Shown piece by piece: positions 43,146 to 54,840 of a stretch of 64,000 bases of DNA. Within the stretch, counting starts at the first letter, position 1. Each line of letters opens with the position of its first letter. The position numbers and the translations under genes were made by a program. The stretch is from Cliona cf. orientalis (Eukaryota; Porifera; Demospongiae; Clionaida; Clionaidae), in the NCBI GenBank assembly GCA_963930775.1, contig OZ005697.1, positions 4,052,292 to 4,116,291 on the forward strand, written 5' to 3'. The notes under the pieces were generated by a model. That model was not told the origin of the DNA, ran no database searches, and worked only from the letters and a program-made list of their open reading frames with translations.

Positions 43146-45368
43146 AGAAGGAGCATATAAGTTGCATACATACAGTGGTAATATCGAAAAATAAAGTAAC
43201 ACTGCTGGTATTGTATAGCACCCACTACAATTATCTCTAGGTGCAGTTAGATTTATTTGTTGAGGCTATCACAAGATATTCAATTTGATAAAATTTACTT
43301 TAGTTTTCGACATTTTTTAGATGTATGCTCCTTCTCTTCATGTGCTCCTGCTCCTATATACCATGCTGAAAAGACGCCTCTGTCACTCCAAGACACATTG
43401 CTTTCACTGGTTTACGCATGGTTCCGCGTTTGTGACGATAGCTATGTTGACCTCGATCTCTCTTGCTTCATATTGATATCTAACTTGTGGATTGGGCGTT
43501 ATTTCTAGATTTGTGTTTACATAATGTCATGCTTCTATGGAGATTTGTATGGGGTAAGAATGCCCACATAATGGTGTACTGCACTAATTTTGTAACCTTC
43601 AATGTTAAGAGGTGTAGATTAGATTAATTTCAGATGCTGGTAACCTGCCGGCCTGTAACAGTTATGCCAATTATTATAAATTTGAAGTCTTATGGCAGTT
43701 TCCTTGTGGCATCACCTTAACTCATGACAAAGCTATATTATACTGTCAACAATCATTAACATAATATTATTATTCATCGACATTAATTTTTATTCATCCA
43801 GTTATAATACTATAATATTATATCTATAGCATTATTAACTAATAATGATAAAGATAATGCAACATCAATCAATACTATAATTATTATTTTTGCATAATAA
43901 TGTTGACACTGGAATTATATACATACAGATTGATCAGTTTTGTGTTAGCTATATACTCAATTATTAGTGTTGCACCACTTTTCGAGTATTTCCTTACTCT
44001 TGCTTATGACATCTTCTTGGGAATTGGCCATAAACCATCCAGCTTCAGTACTCCTGTGATAGGCATAGCCAAATGCTTTACGCAGATCAAGTTCAGCTTT
44101 ACGCATGCTTATCACAGGCATTTCAAACAGTTGCTGAAGTCGCCTTCCTCTTGATCCTGTGCACCTTTCAGGCTGCACTTCAAATCTGTAGTAGTCTGTG
44201 GGGTATCCTGTGTGATCAAGCTTTCTAATAATGTAGATGAACCCTGAGGTATCTGCATAGCTGTCAGTGAAATCTCCGGTACCATCAACGTCATTTGCAT
44301 CGCGTTCGATATCTTCAACCGGGTCCTGTGATTGGTCACTTTCACGTTCAGCCATCTTCAGTCGTGAGTATCTTGTGTTTTGCTTGTTACTATATGTATA
44401 ACTGCTTGTTTCCACTGCATTTATAGCTGCTGTGTGCACGTAATTATAATATATATTATGCTTATGATAATAATCATGTATTGTAGCATGTCATGAGATT
44501 CAGCTGGGTTCTTAGAGTAATCATCATGCAGTGCATGTGATCATTAATCAGTATAGCATTAATAATATTAAGAAAAGGTGAATCTTGAATTGATATTATT
44601 ATACATAATATATTATTATACTGCATGGCTAGTATCCATGATTGGACATAATTAACTATCTGTGAAACGCAACGTAGTATTTCTGCTATAAAGCACAAAT
44701 AATTCATCGGAAAGTGCTGACACATTTAATTACATCATCGTTCTAAGAATTAACATCGATCTGCATGATGCCATACATTGCCATTGCATGAATATTTCTT
44801 AAAGTCATTCATAGTTCACCATTAGCTATTATGTACATAATAGTAATAGTTGTTAACAGTGAACTATGAATGACTGTTGCTTGGAATTCATGAAAGACCT
44901 GTATTCAGTATTATCTTATGCCATGCACATCCTACATGGTTCACGGTCACAAACCATGGCAATACTATGGTTGAATTGATTTTATAAACGTAGCTCGATA
45001 ATAATAGGCTAAGCTAGCTATATAATATTATTGTCACGGAACCCCCCCCCCCCCCACCCCAACCTTCTGCTATAATAATACAATTAACATTCAATCACTG
45101 CAACAATAACGGTAATTTGCAGATTTTTAAGTGATAATACATGAATCAGTTAAATTGATATTATTATTTCCCTGCTCATGCAGCTTGTTATATATCACTT
45201 GGACTGAAAAACTGTGGGATTCACAGTGCAGCTAGGATAAAAAAATTGCCTATAATTTATTACCGGTATTATAATAATTATAAAAACCTGCACAAATCTA
45301 AACAATAAATTTTAGCTATTACAATGTCACTAGTTACAATGTGCTATGAACACCAAACTTGCACCACA
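42966..45368. repeat. Duplicated 2.4-kb unit, copy III (pair of 16051-18715)
   Basis: Collinear with 16051-18715 including the poly-C run (here 45041-45055). It ends within TGCACCACA, where the exon-like sequence at 45370 begins. Confidence 0.85.
43957..44355 (-). CDS. GIY-YIG/T5orf172-like small protein, copy III
   Basis: 132 codons starting MAERESDQSQDPVEDIERD. Compared with copy II it lacks one residue (GTGDFTD in place of GTGKDFTD) and has changes such as HTGYPTDYYRFEV and KAFGYAYHRS. The frame continues open 28 codons upstream to 44439 (MHTAAINAVETSS...). I choose the inner ATG because all four copies agree from it. The key positions FIYII, YYRFEV, RGRRLQQL and GWF are kept. Confidence 0.55.
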   Translation of the reverse strand: MAERESDQSQDPVEDIERDANDVDGTGDFTDSYADTSGFIYIIRKLDHTGYPTDYYRFEVQPERCTGSRGRRLQQLFEMPVISMRKAELDLRKAFGYAYHRSTEAGWFMANSQEDVISKSKEILEKWCNTNN

Positions 45369-45369
45369 T

Positions 45370-45552
45370 ACACATGTTGAATACAAGAATGGCCAGTTCA
45401 AATCAAGTAAAATGTATGGCAATGCATCTGCAATACTATCAGTGGTGGTCATTATTGTTGGATTTGTTGCGAACTTTTTTGGGTTGCTCTATTGTGTGGT
45501 AGTCCTGGCGGCTGCTTTAAGATGTGGATTTTCTAAACTTGACTGCCTTTAG
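45370..45552 (+). pseudogene. Dispanin-like exon 2, detached copy without acceptor
   Basis: 60 codons nearly identical to exon 2 of unit B (THVEYKNGQFKSSKMYGNAS, then AILSVVVIIVGFVANFFGLL, then RCGFSKLDCL and TAG). The base pair before the exon body reads CACCACAT instead of a pyrimidine tract with CAG, and no exon 1 lies within reach upstream on the plus strand in the window. It abuts the end of duplicated copy III, so it was probably moved here with a rearrangement. The open frame argues for recent origin. Confidence 0.7.
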
Positions 45553-45608
45553 CTAGTGCAATGAACATTGTGCACTAATTATGGTGTTTACATGTTACAG
45601 TATTATCC

Positions 45609-47114
45609 TATGGAGCTTATTTTGTGTCAAAAATCATGAATTTGATTCTTAGAGTGAAATACAATGTGATCAGGCAATATCAACTTCAAATTTGATATTC
45701 AATTTGATTTTCTGTTCAATTTTCAATTTGATTTTCAATACGATCTTCAGTTTGATTTTTCATTTGATTTTCTGTTCAATTTTCGTTTTGATTTTCGATT
45801 GTTCACATTCCATTGTTCTATAACCCAGATCAGGTTCCAATGCTCATTTTTTTGTTTTGATTTTCGATTGTTCACATTCCATTGTTCTATAACCCAGATC
45901 AGGTTCCAATGCTCATTTTTATGACTGTAACGCTGTCACTCAACAGTAATTTACTTGCCTGGTGACCTTTATTAGTTTTTATTAGCAAGAATTAACCACT
46001 GTGAGGTTCCTATCATTCGACTTGAGAGCAATATTTCACTTCGGTTTGAATGACATTGTAATAATGTCTATAACAATTTCTGTAGATAGTATACAGTGGT
46101 TACATGAATAGCTGAGTAGCTAAAGTGAACATGAAACCAAAAAATTAGTGTAAGTACAAAGTTAATATAAATTTTATTATTATCATGGTAAACGAGAGAT
46201 ATATGAAGAGAGTGTAGGTGAGGAGACAGTTGAGTGGGGTAGCGAGTTCCACAATGGGATAGTTCCAGGAAAAAAAGAGTTTTGGAATTGATTAGATCTC
46301 GCAAATATATTTCTGAACTGCAGGGGATGGGAGAAACGATTGCTGTAGTGGATGACCCTCAACTCCAGCGGGGACTCCGGCATAATTGTGAGATTGTTTA
46401 CAATCTTGTACATGTGGTATAACCTAGCACGAGATCGCCTCTCTGCAAGAGCAAGAACACCACTCTGAGTGTACAAGTGGTCCCTGTCACAGGTCCAATT
46501 TTTGAGGCAGACCCGAAGAGCAAAACGCTGCACCTTCTCAAGGGATTCAATATCCCCGAGGAGATAGGGACTCCAAACGACTGAGCAATACTCTAGATGG
46601 GGACGAATAAAAGACTTGTAAAGCTGGAGGAGAGTGGCCGAGTCAGCATGTTTACCAAACCGTCGGTATAGAAGGCCGATGAGTCTCCTGGCTTTAATAC
46701 ACAAATTGGCCACATGGGTGGACCATGACAAAGGTCGCCATGCAAGTTAAATGTAATTATTGTTGAGAGAGGATTGCACTCTAATGAAAATGACCAATGG
46801 AACCTGTTCTGGGTTATAGAATAATGGAATATGAAATGATTGAAAAACAAAGAAAAAATTGAACAGAGAATCAAGTGAAAAATCAAAATTAATTGAAGAT
46901 CACATTGTGAAAATCAAATCAAAAATCGAATGGAAAATCAAATTGAAAATTAAATCAAAAATCGAATTGAAAATCAAATTGAAAATTGAATGAAAAGTCA
47001 AATTTAAACTACAATCAAAATGAAAACTTTATTTCACAGTTGATATTGCCCGATCACATTGTATTTCACTCTACAAATCAAATTCATTATTTTTGACACA
47101 AAATAAGCTCCATA
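45609..47114. mobile_element. TATGGAGCTTATTTTG-ended TIR element with LINE insertion
   Basis: The left TATGGAGCTTATTTTGTGTC and right GACACAAAATAAGCTCCATA are inverted. The arms hold many AATTTGATTTTC / GAAAATCAAATT units in opposite orientation. A 65-bp block (GTTCTATAACCCAGATCAGG..) is tandemly doubled at about 45790-45920. The LINE tail at 46183-46735 lies between the arms. Confidence 0.75.
46183..46731 (-). CDS. 3' end of a LINE reverse transcriptase (5'-truncated)
   Basis: The open frame of 182 codons ends in a natural stop. It matches the C-terminal part of Jockey/CR1-like RT proteins: WSTHVANLCIKARRLIGLLYRRF, LLQLYKSFIRPHLEYCSVVWSP, DIESLEKVQRFALRVC, and ending TIPLWNSLPHSTVSSPTL. The catalytic palm motifs lie upstream and are missing. 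Past the stop, an ATAATAATAAAATTT tail follows. It is a typical truncated insertion and is not autonomous. Confidence 0.8.
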   Translation of the reverse strand: MSWSTHVANLCIKARRLIGLLYRRFGKHADSATLLQLYKSFIRPHLEYCSVVWSPYLLGDIESLEKVQRFALRVCLKNWTCDRDHLYTQSGVLALAERRSRARLYHMYKIVNNLTIMPESPLELRVIHYSNRFSHPLQFRNIFARSNQFQNSFFPGTIPLWNSLPHSTVSSPTLSSYISRLP

Positions 47115-47283
47115 CTAATCTGTACAGTAGTTCAGTCATTCATGGCATTCATCAGTCAATTATTTTTGTCACTCGTAATAGTTATGATAACCCTTGAAAC
47201 AGATTGCTTAATAACATAATTAACTTGACCAATAATGATCGTGGCTGTTTAGCTATTCATGACAAATCATTGACAATGTCATA

Positions 47284-48960
47284 TCTTTCATCAATAATCT
47301 GATCAATGGCTGTGCATACAATGTCAGTATAGCATGATATACTATTTCAGATGCTGGTAACCTGTCCCTCTTGCGCCAATTAATTATAAGTTTGAAGTTT
47401 TATGGCAAATTGAATCTGTTCGTGGCATCGCCTTAGCTCATGATCAACCTATTGTCAACAATAATAATATTATTATTATTCATTAATATTCTATTCATCC
47501 AGTTTTAATAATTATTTAATTTAATAAGCATTAGCTAAAATAATAATAATGCAACATCAATCAATGCTATCATAAAAATTAATATTTAATTTGCATAATA
47601 ATGTTAACACTGGAATCATGTATACAGATCGATCAGTTTTGAGTTAGCTACTACTTATTAGTGTTGTACCACTTTTCGAGTATTTCCTGACTCTTGCTTA
47701 TGACGTCTTCTTGGGAATCAGCCATAAACCATCCTGCTTCATTGCTCCTGTGATAGGCATAGTTAAATGCTTTACGCAGATCAAGTTCAGCTTTACGCAT
47801 GCTTGTCACAGGCATTTCAAACAGCTGCTGAAGTCGTCTTCCTCTTGATCCTGTGCACTTTTCAGGCTGCACTTCAATTCTATAGTAGTCTGTGGGGTAT
47901 CCTGCGTGATCAAGCTTTCTAATAATGTAGATGAACCCAGAGGTATCTGCATAGCTGTCAGTGAAATCTTCACCGGTACCATCAACATCATTTGCATCGC
48001 GTTCGATATCTTCAACCGGGTCCTGTGATTGGTCACTTTCATGTTCAGCCATCTTCAGTCGTGAGTATCTTGTGTTTTATAGCTTGTTACTATAGTATAA
48101 TAATATTATGTACGTAACTGCTTGTTTCCACTGCATTTATAGCTGCTGTGTGCATGTGCTTATAATTATTATACTTACGATAATTATCATGCAGTATTGT
48201 AGCATATTATGTCATGAGATTCAGCTGGGTTCTTAGAATAATCATCATGCATGCAGTATGCATGATCATAAATCAGTAGCATTAATAATAATTATTATTA
48301 TTAGCTATATAATATTATTATACTAAGAAAAGGATGAATAATATTATACATGTAACTATGCTGTATACACTGGCTAGTATCCACGATTGGATACAATTAA
48401 CTATATCTGATTCTGTGAAACGCAACGTAGTATTTCTGCTATAAAGCACAAATAATTCATTGGAAAGTGCTGATACATTAATTTTAGTTAGCTACATCAT
48501 GATTCTAAGAATTAACATTGATGTGCATGATGCCATAGCTACATTACCATTGCGTGAATATGATATTTTTCTTAAAGTAATTCATAATTCACCATTAGCT
48601 ATGTACATAATAGTTAACAGTGAACTGTGAATGATTGTTGCTTGGAATTCATGAAAGTCCTGTATTCAGTATTATCTTATGCCATGCACATGCTGAGCTG
48701 CATAGTCCATGGTCACCACCCTTGCTCACAAACCATGCATGGCAATACAGTAACAGACTGTTACTATGGTTTGATTTTACCAATGTAGCTCGATAATAAT
48801 AGCTAGCTATAGACTGTCACGGCAAATTCACCCCACCCCCAACCTTCTGCTAAAATTAATAATAATACAATTAGCTAACATTCAATCTCTGCAACAATAA
48901 TGGTAATTGTAGATTTTTAAGTGATAATACATGAATCCGTTAAATTGATATTGTAATAAT
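47284..48960. repeat. GIY-YIG-like gene unit, copy IV
   Basis: Collinear with copy II to about 48190 and with the distal parts of copies I and III further on (ATGTCATGAGATTCAGCTGGG to TTAAATTGATATT), with more divergence than between I and III. Confidence 0.8.
47651..48052 (-). CDS. GIY-YIG/T5orf172-like small protein, copy IV
   Basis: 133 codons, open, starting MAEHESDQSQDPVEDIERD and ending EILEKWYNTNK. It differs from copy II by a handful of residues (GEDFTD, RSNEAGWF, extra terminal K). The neighbouring plus-strand sequence gives no partner gene. Copies II and IV form one subgroup and I and III another. Confidence 0.55.
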   Translation of the reverse strand: MAEHESDQSQDPVEDIERDANDVDGTGEDFTDSYADTSGFIYIIRKLDHAGYPTDYYRIEVQPEKCTGSRGRRLQQLFEMPVTSMRKAELDLRKAFNYAYHRSNEAGWFMADSQEDVISKSQEILEKWYNTNK

Positions 48961-48989
48961 ATTATGTGACCCGCCATGAGAAAAGGGAC

Positions 48990-49585
48990 CATTTGGGATA
49001 TTCTAATTATTATCTCCCCAGTAGCAATTTACTTTTCTGTGGTTATGAGGTAATTATGGTGTAATTATGATGAAACCTATGGTGTAATCTCTTAGGTAAT
49101 CTATGAGGTAATTATGAGAAAATTCAGGGCCTCGCTGGAGCCTTTCTGGGACTTGAAAATCAGTAAATATGTAGAGTATCTTACGCGTGTATCCAGCGTA
49201 TACATTACAAGCTGAGCGCTACTTTCTCTGAGAAGTACTGTTGGTTGAACTTCACGTGTTTTCTTGGCTTACGTAATGCCGTGGATAAATAAAGCTAGCC
49301 TTGCGCTATATAGCACTCATTGTCACAAGGGGCTGTCCCGCGCGCGACTGCAGCAGCGTGACCAACCTGAAGTTCGGAAGGAATACTGTACTGTCGAGTT
49401 CGTCTCTGTGATTGAAGCATCGAAACTTGTCGCTGTCAAGGCTGAGAGTCGATCTTAGACGCCATCTCTATGATTTCTGGGGCGAGCATCGATCGATGTT
49501 TACGCATTCTATTGACGACCATTTACCACATGCACCATTACACTATGCAGCTACTGGGGAGATGGTCAAGGGTTCATAATAATTA
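48990..49585 (+). repeat. Repeat family CCCCAGTAGC (copy 4, short form)
   Basis: From TATCTCCCCAGTAGCAATTTAC to GGTCAAGGGTTCATAA. It matches the second half of 29246-30180 and lacks the kinase part. Direct GGTAATTATG repeats lie near its start. Confidence 0.75.
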
Positions 49586-50282
49586 CTAAAATGTGTGGAA
49601 GCATAGCTATTATTTTTCACTTTAATTTTTTTTGGTCTATTAGAAAATTTAGATTTTTGGCTTCATATTGATATGTTAGGCCAAACAAACTTAATTACTA
49701 GTTTCTCAGGCTTTCAAATTTCAAAACCCATGCGGGAGGCGGCTTTTTATTTTATTTTTTAATGAAAAATGGGCGTGGCGATAGTGACCACGCCCATTTT
49801 CGCTAGTGCTGCACGTGGTTGATACACAAGCTATTGCTGAAATACAAGTATTGAAGTCCAACCAGAGAGAATATATAGCCTAACAATCAAGTTTAGCTTT
49901 CTATTTAGTAGAGAAAAGTTTTATCAGTCGTACTAACCTTGTAAGATGACAACATTAGCCTGCACCAGATGACGTCATCATCTTTGAAGAAAATAGCTAG
50001 CTAGCTGCTGGCTAAATACCACTTTCACGGAGACTTCAGTTGTGAGATGTCAACCAAACTGTCCCGAGATGCCAGAAAACAGTTAGTTTTATGAACTCTT
50101 TACTGTATGTTCCAATTTTTGTCTGTTAATTAAATTAATTAGCACGTGACTGCTCACGTGAAAAATAAATAAAAAAAGTCTTGCTTTCTCAAAATTTGAT
50201 GCGGGCGGGCCTGAGAAACTATTAATTAACTTTGCTTGGCCTTATGTTCATAGAGTTGCAACATGTAAACTATAGTTATGGG
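49586..50282. other. No gene seen
   Basis: AT-rich with short inverted CTTTTTATTTTAT / GGGCGTGGCG stretches. A diverged inverted pair, GCTTGGCC..A / TAGGCCAAACAA, lies at about 50235 and 49676 together with GTTTCTCAGGC (49700) and GCCTGAGAAACTA (50208). This suggests an old TIR element spanning about 49675-50245. Confidence 0.45.
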
Positions 50283-51469
50283 GGTCCTACATATTTTAGT
50301 GTAAAATAGAGTTTTATACCTAGAGTAACTCATGGGACGATTTTACACCAATACAACCTAGAGTAACTCATGGGACAATTTTACACCAGCAAAATTAGTG
50401 TGAAATCCTGAGTATTTATTGTATGCCAAGCATATTAGCTATAAGGGAGGATTTTACACCACCACATCAAAATTAAGGGGCTTACTCATGTAAAATTATC
50501 CTATATAACTTACCTCCGCTATATATAAGGGACAATTTACACCAGTTGCCACCACAGGTACTGAAGTGGTGTAAAATCATGCCATAATAATACTGATGGC
50601 TAACAGTAACTGGAGCAAATATTTACATGTGACCTCACTTAAAATTCTCCCATAATAATAAGAATGCACATCCATACTCTGCTAAAACTTTAAGTGTGGA
50701 CTTTGACCTGGTGTGAAATGCTCCCTTGTATATAGCCACTGAATCCAGACTCAGGTGGGTTTTTAAGTGCGTTCTGAATCCTCGCTTGCTGTGGGTGTGG
50801 CTGTAGTGCACGCACTCGGTGGGTGGGGCTATCCTGCAGCCGCAACAGCTTTGCACTCGTGCTAATAGAATATTATGGTAGGTGGGGCTCACTATATATG
50901 TTCACGAGTTAGAGTTCCTCATCAGGACATCTCTGCTTCGCGCTCACGCTAATAGAGTATTTTATGTGCCACTAGCAGTGGGGTTTTTTTTTAAGCTCAG
51001 ACTGCCTATGGTTCCTAACACACGGATTATAAAATTAATAGCTATAAATAATTCATTAGTATATTATAGGACGCCTGTCCCTATTATGAGACACCACATG
51101 AGGTGTTTTATTTATTGATGTCCTATATAGCCATGTGCAATTAGCATAGCTACTTCGAGTGAGATTTGGGTGTTAGCTAATGACAAAAAAATAGGTAAGT
51201 AGCTATGTGCCAAACAAGCAAAGTTGCAAAGTTGATACACCAAAAACCGTGTTTACTATAAAAACTCATAAAAATAAGGTAGATAGCTAACAAATCCAAC
51301 GTGCTGGTGATACAATACATCCAATGCTGCGGAAATAGAAGGGGTCCGGGTTCGAGACTAGCCATGAATGATTCCTGATAGCAGCTAGCTACTATAGTGA
51401 TTTAGCTATATCTCTTTTTAATGTGATAGCTAATTCTCTTTGAGTGAAATGTGATTTAGCTATAATTAT

Positions 51470-52045
51470 GAACCCTTGACCATATCCCCAGTAGCTGCAT
51501 AGTTTAATGGTGCATGTGGTAAAAGGTCGTCAATAGAATGCGTACACATCGATCGATGCTGGCCCCAGAAATCACAGAGATGGCGTCCAAGATCGACTCT
51601 CAACCTTGATAGCGAAAAGTTTCGATGCTTCAATCACAGAGATGAACTCGACAGCACAGCATTCCTTCCGAACTTCAGGTTGGTCGCGCTGCTGCGGTCT
51701 CGCGCGGGCCAGCCCTTTGTGACGATGCGTGCTATATATAGCGCAAGGCTAGCTTTATTTATCCACGGCATTACGTAAGCCAAGAAAACACATGAAGTTC
51801 AACCAACAGTACTTATCAGAGAAAGTAGCGCTCAGCTTGTAATCTATTCGCTGGATACACGCGTAAGATACTCTACATATTTACTGATTTTCAAGTCTCA
51901 GAAAGGCTTCCAGTGAGGCCCTGAATTTTCTCATAATTACCTCATAGATTACCTAAGAGATTACACCATAGGTTTCATCATAATTACACCATAATTACCT
52001 CATAACCACAGAAAAGTAAATTGCTACTGGGGATATAACGGGACG
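51470..52045 (-). repeat. Repeat family CCCCAGTAGC (copy 5)
   Basis: Reverse match of 48990-49585. The end reads ATATCCCCAGTAGCTGCATAG on the left and GCTACTGGGGATATAACGGG on the right. Confidence 0.75.
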
Positions 52046-52047
52046 TA

Positions 52048-52451
52048 ATTACCCCGCGCGCATGCGCAAGGGGTAAAGCAATCGGTTTGTCCGTCTGTTG
52101 TTGTCGTCGTCGTCGGCGGCACGAAAATCGCCAGATCTCGCGTTCTAGATATCTGTGCGTGCTATAAGCATAACCAATCGGTAGATATCGGTGAAAAACT
52201 GGTTTGTACGCGCTTCGAATTGCTCAAAAAGGCTTACTAGTGCTACAAATCGTGCATTTTCTGTTCAGCATGCCTGTGGTTTATCGACCACACCCTGCTT
52301 TTAGCATAATAGCGACTGCGCATGCTCAAGCTCTGTGTTGGAAAGGGTCGTCAAGTCATATAACAGCTATATATGCCGCAGAGTGTTGCAATACTGTGCT
52401 ATTATTAGTGGCTACAGAACGCGCGTTTTATGTGCTCTATAGAGCTCTAGT
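52048..52451 (-). repeat. 390-bp dispersed repeat R (copy 2)
   Basis: Reverse match of 24640-25035, starting ATTACCCCGCGCGCATGC directly after the CCCCAGTAGC repeat and ending AGAGCTCTAGT. Contains a TTGTTGTCGTCGTCGTC microsatellite. Confidence 0.75.
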
Positions 52452-53220
52452 TATAGCTATATTATCTATGTATTCATAAAACACTACCAAATAAAATTAT
52501 AGGGTGCGATTGAGTGAGTTCACTCCCATGTAGCTATATGGTATCTAGCTACTCTCCTTCAGATGGACAAACTGAAGAGGCATCTTTTGATGATGAAGAC
52601 ATAGAAAGTATAAATTAGCTATAATAGCATCCAAGTGAGAGAATGTACCAGTATCTATAGTCACAGAGTCATGAATATTATCAACAACTCTAAAACAGTA
52701 AAATTAATATTAGCTAGCTATATCTATAAGTCAGTAGTGATCATAATATAATATAATAGCTATAATTACCATTTCTACCCTTATCACTCTGAACACAAGG
52801 TTGTACTGCAGAAATTATCCTGACATGCTTTACAAAGAACTCTAACTCGTGCACATAGTGAGCCCCTGGCCTACCATTCTATTAGCACAAGCCCAAAGTA
52901 GCTGTCGCGGCTGCAGGATAGCCCCATGCACCCAGCACTACAGCCACACCCACAGCAAGCGAGGATTCAGAACGCACTTAAAAACCCACCTGAGTCTGGA
53001 TTCAGTGGCTATATACAAGAGAGCATTTCACACCAGGTCAAAGTTCACACTTAAAGTTTAGCAGAGTATGGATGTGCATTCTTATTATTATGGGAGAATT
53101 TTAAGTGAGGTCAAAGGTCACATGTAAATCTTTGCTCCAGTTAGCCATCAGTATTACATGGCATGATTTTACACCACTTCAGTACCTGTGGTGGCAACTG
53201 GTGTAAAATCGTCCCTTATC

Positions 53221-54590
53221 ACAGAGTCGACGGTAGACTCTATAAGTAGGGATGGCCCGGATATTGCCATATAGCTATGTAATACATTACAAACACATAA
53301 ATAACTCAGAGCAACTAAAATTTTAAGATTTCTAACTCTCATATTCGTGATCTACTCCAGAATACCTATCTATCAAGCCCCCACACATCCATGGAAATTA
53401 TCAGGTATGCCTGAACCAGCTGTGTAAAAAATAGCCAGTTGTCAATCTTTCTTTCTTTTTCATTACCAGGGGTAACTCAAGACTCTCTGGACCGCTCACC
53501 TTACAGGGGCGTAGCCAGGATTTTAGAAAAGAAGGGGCAAGATTGCGTGCGAAGCGCACGAAAAATTTTAGACCGGAAACCACACCCACTAATTAAATCA
53601 CGCGCTCCGTTTTGTGCCCTTCGAACTCATCTAACGTTCGAGATTCCAGACCAGACACTGCTCGATCGAGGCATAGCTCGAAAGTTTGTTTACAGATAGC
53701 TTTATAGTCAGCTTTTCTGTGATGATTTTTGACTCTGAAGACTGCTGTAACAACTTGGTGCTGGCATTTATACGGTAAAAAGTGATAAATATTACATGAC
53801 TCTGGGAAAAAAGGGGGGGCAAATGCCCCCTGTGCTCCCCCCTGGCTACGCCCCTGCCTTAGTTCTCATATAAATCCACTCTATTTTGTAGCGTGCAGTG
53901 CAGTGTCACACTAGTTTTGTGTTATCATGATAGCTACGTAATGGTGGGTTTGGTAAGCGCATATATATTGTACGATTGGGTGTGTCTTATACGCCATTTT
54001 GTCATATAATGCGCATGCTCATAATGTGTTACCATGGTGAAGTCATGTGACAGGAGTTGGCGCTGGCGCCACGAGCCACCACATTGATCACGCGTGCGGG
54101 CCAGAGGCTCGAGGCAGACTAGACCGATGACCTGATAGAAGCCTGAGAATGCGCTAGTCCGTGAAAAACTAGCTACTGTTTAGGGAGCAACTCTAGGCCT
54201 TAAAAACGAGTAAGTTTAATGTTGGTAGCAGCTTCTCTGGGCTGGGAACGAGGCTAGTCACTGAGCTGACTGTTTATATGCCGAGCCTGATCTATAGCTC
54301 GCCTTTGCGGTGCGATCTAGTGAGGGGCGTGGCTACGACTCGCGCGCGAGCAATTACGGCCTGTTATCCTGGACAAGTAGACTATTATTATACCACTACA
54401 CCATTGAAATGAAGTTAAGAGTTAATGAGAAATCATAATAGATAGCATTGATGAATTACACTAAAGAGGAACAAAAAAGAACAGAAACAAGTAGCTATAA
54501 AAAACAATGAAATTGAAGGGTGAAGTAGGGAGGGGAGGGCTAAAAAGTATACTAACAAGATTTGTAGGGATAATCATGTCTTATACTTGT
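53221..54590. mobile_element. Insertion splitting M3, composite
   Basis: The M3 arm is broken exactly here and resumes at about 54590. The insertion begins CACAGAGTCGACGGTAGACTC, like 6567. It includes a nested element at 53514-53856 and a region related to 7850-7950. Its right limit is approximate. Confidence 0.45.
53514..53856. mobile_element. CAGGGGCGTAGCCAGG-ended MITE, 343 bp
   Basis: The left CAGGGGCGTAGCCAGGATTT and right CCCCCTGGCTACGCCCCTG are inverted. CCTTA flanks both sides (53509-53513, 53857-53861). These ends are widespread among animal MITEs. A 5-bp duplication is unusual for the hAT-type ends they resemble, so family assignment is open. Confidence 0.75.
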
Positions 54591-54654
54591 ATAATATTAT
54601 AGCAGAGGTAAGTTATATGGGAGAATTTTACATGAGTAAGCCCCTTAATTTTGA

Positions 54655-54840
54655 TGTGGTGTACCCCTACACTCTTTCTTTCCCGTTATACTGGCAGGAA
54701 AGAGTGTACCCCTACACTGTTTCCTCCCAGTAATACGCGGGCATTGACCTTTGTGTACCCCCACACTATTTTACCCCCCAATTTCCCGAGTAACACTGGC
54801 AGGAAAGAGTGTACCCCTACACTCTTTCCTGCCAGTTAAC
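54655..54840. repeat. Cluster of GTGTACCCCTACACTCTTTCC units
   Basis: Four or more copies of GTGTACCCCTACACT, some followed by CTTTCCTGCCAGT in alternating orientation. The design is like the subterminal blocks of the M elements but the sequence differs. It may be a short fourth member with lost ends. Confidence 0.5.

Larger units (their letters stand above)
50283..54660. mobile_element. Large long-TIR element of the M2/M4 design (M3), interrupted
   Basis: It starts GGTCCTACATATTTTAGTG, matching the terminal pattern of M2 and M4, and carries GGTGTAAAATYSTCCC blocks (for example 50395, 50450, 50525, 50568). The arm 50510-50890 is matched in reverse at 52850-53220, and after an insertion at 53221-54590 by 54591-54655. 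The right terminus is lost in the repeat at 54655. The interior holds a CCCCAGTAGC repeat and repeat R. No transposase is seen. Confidence 0.65.
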
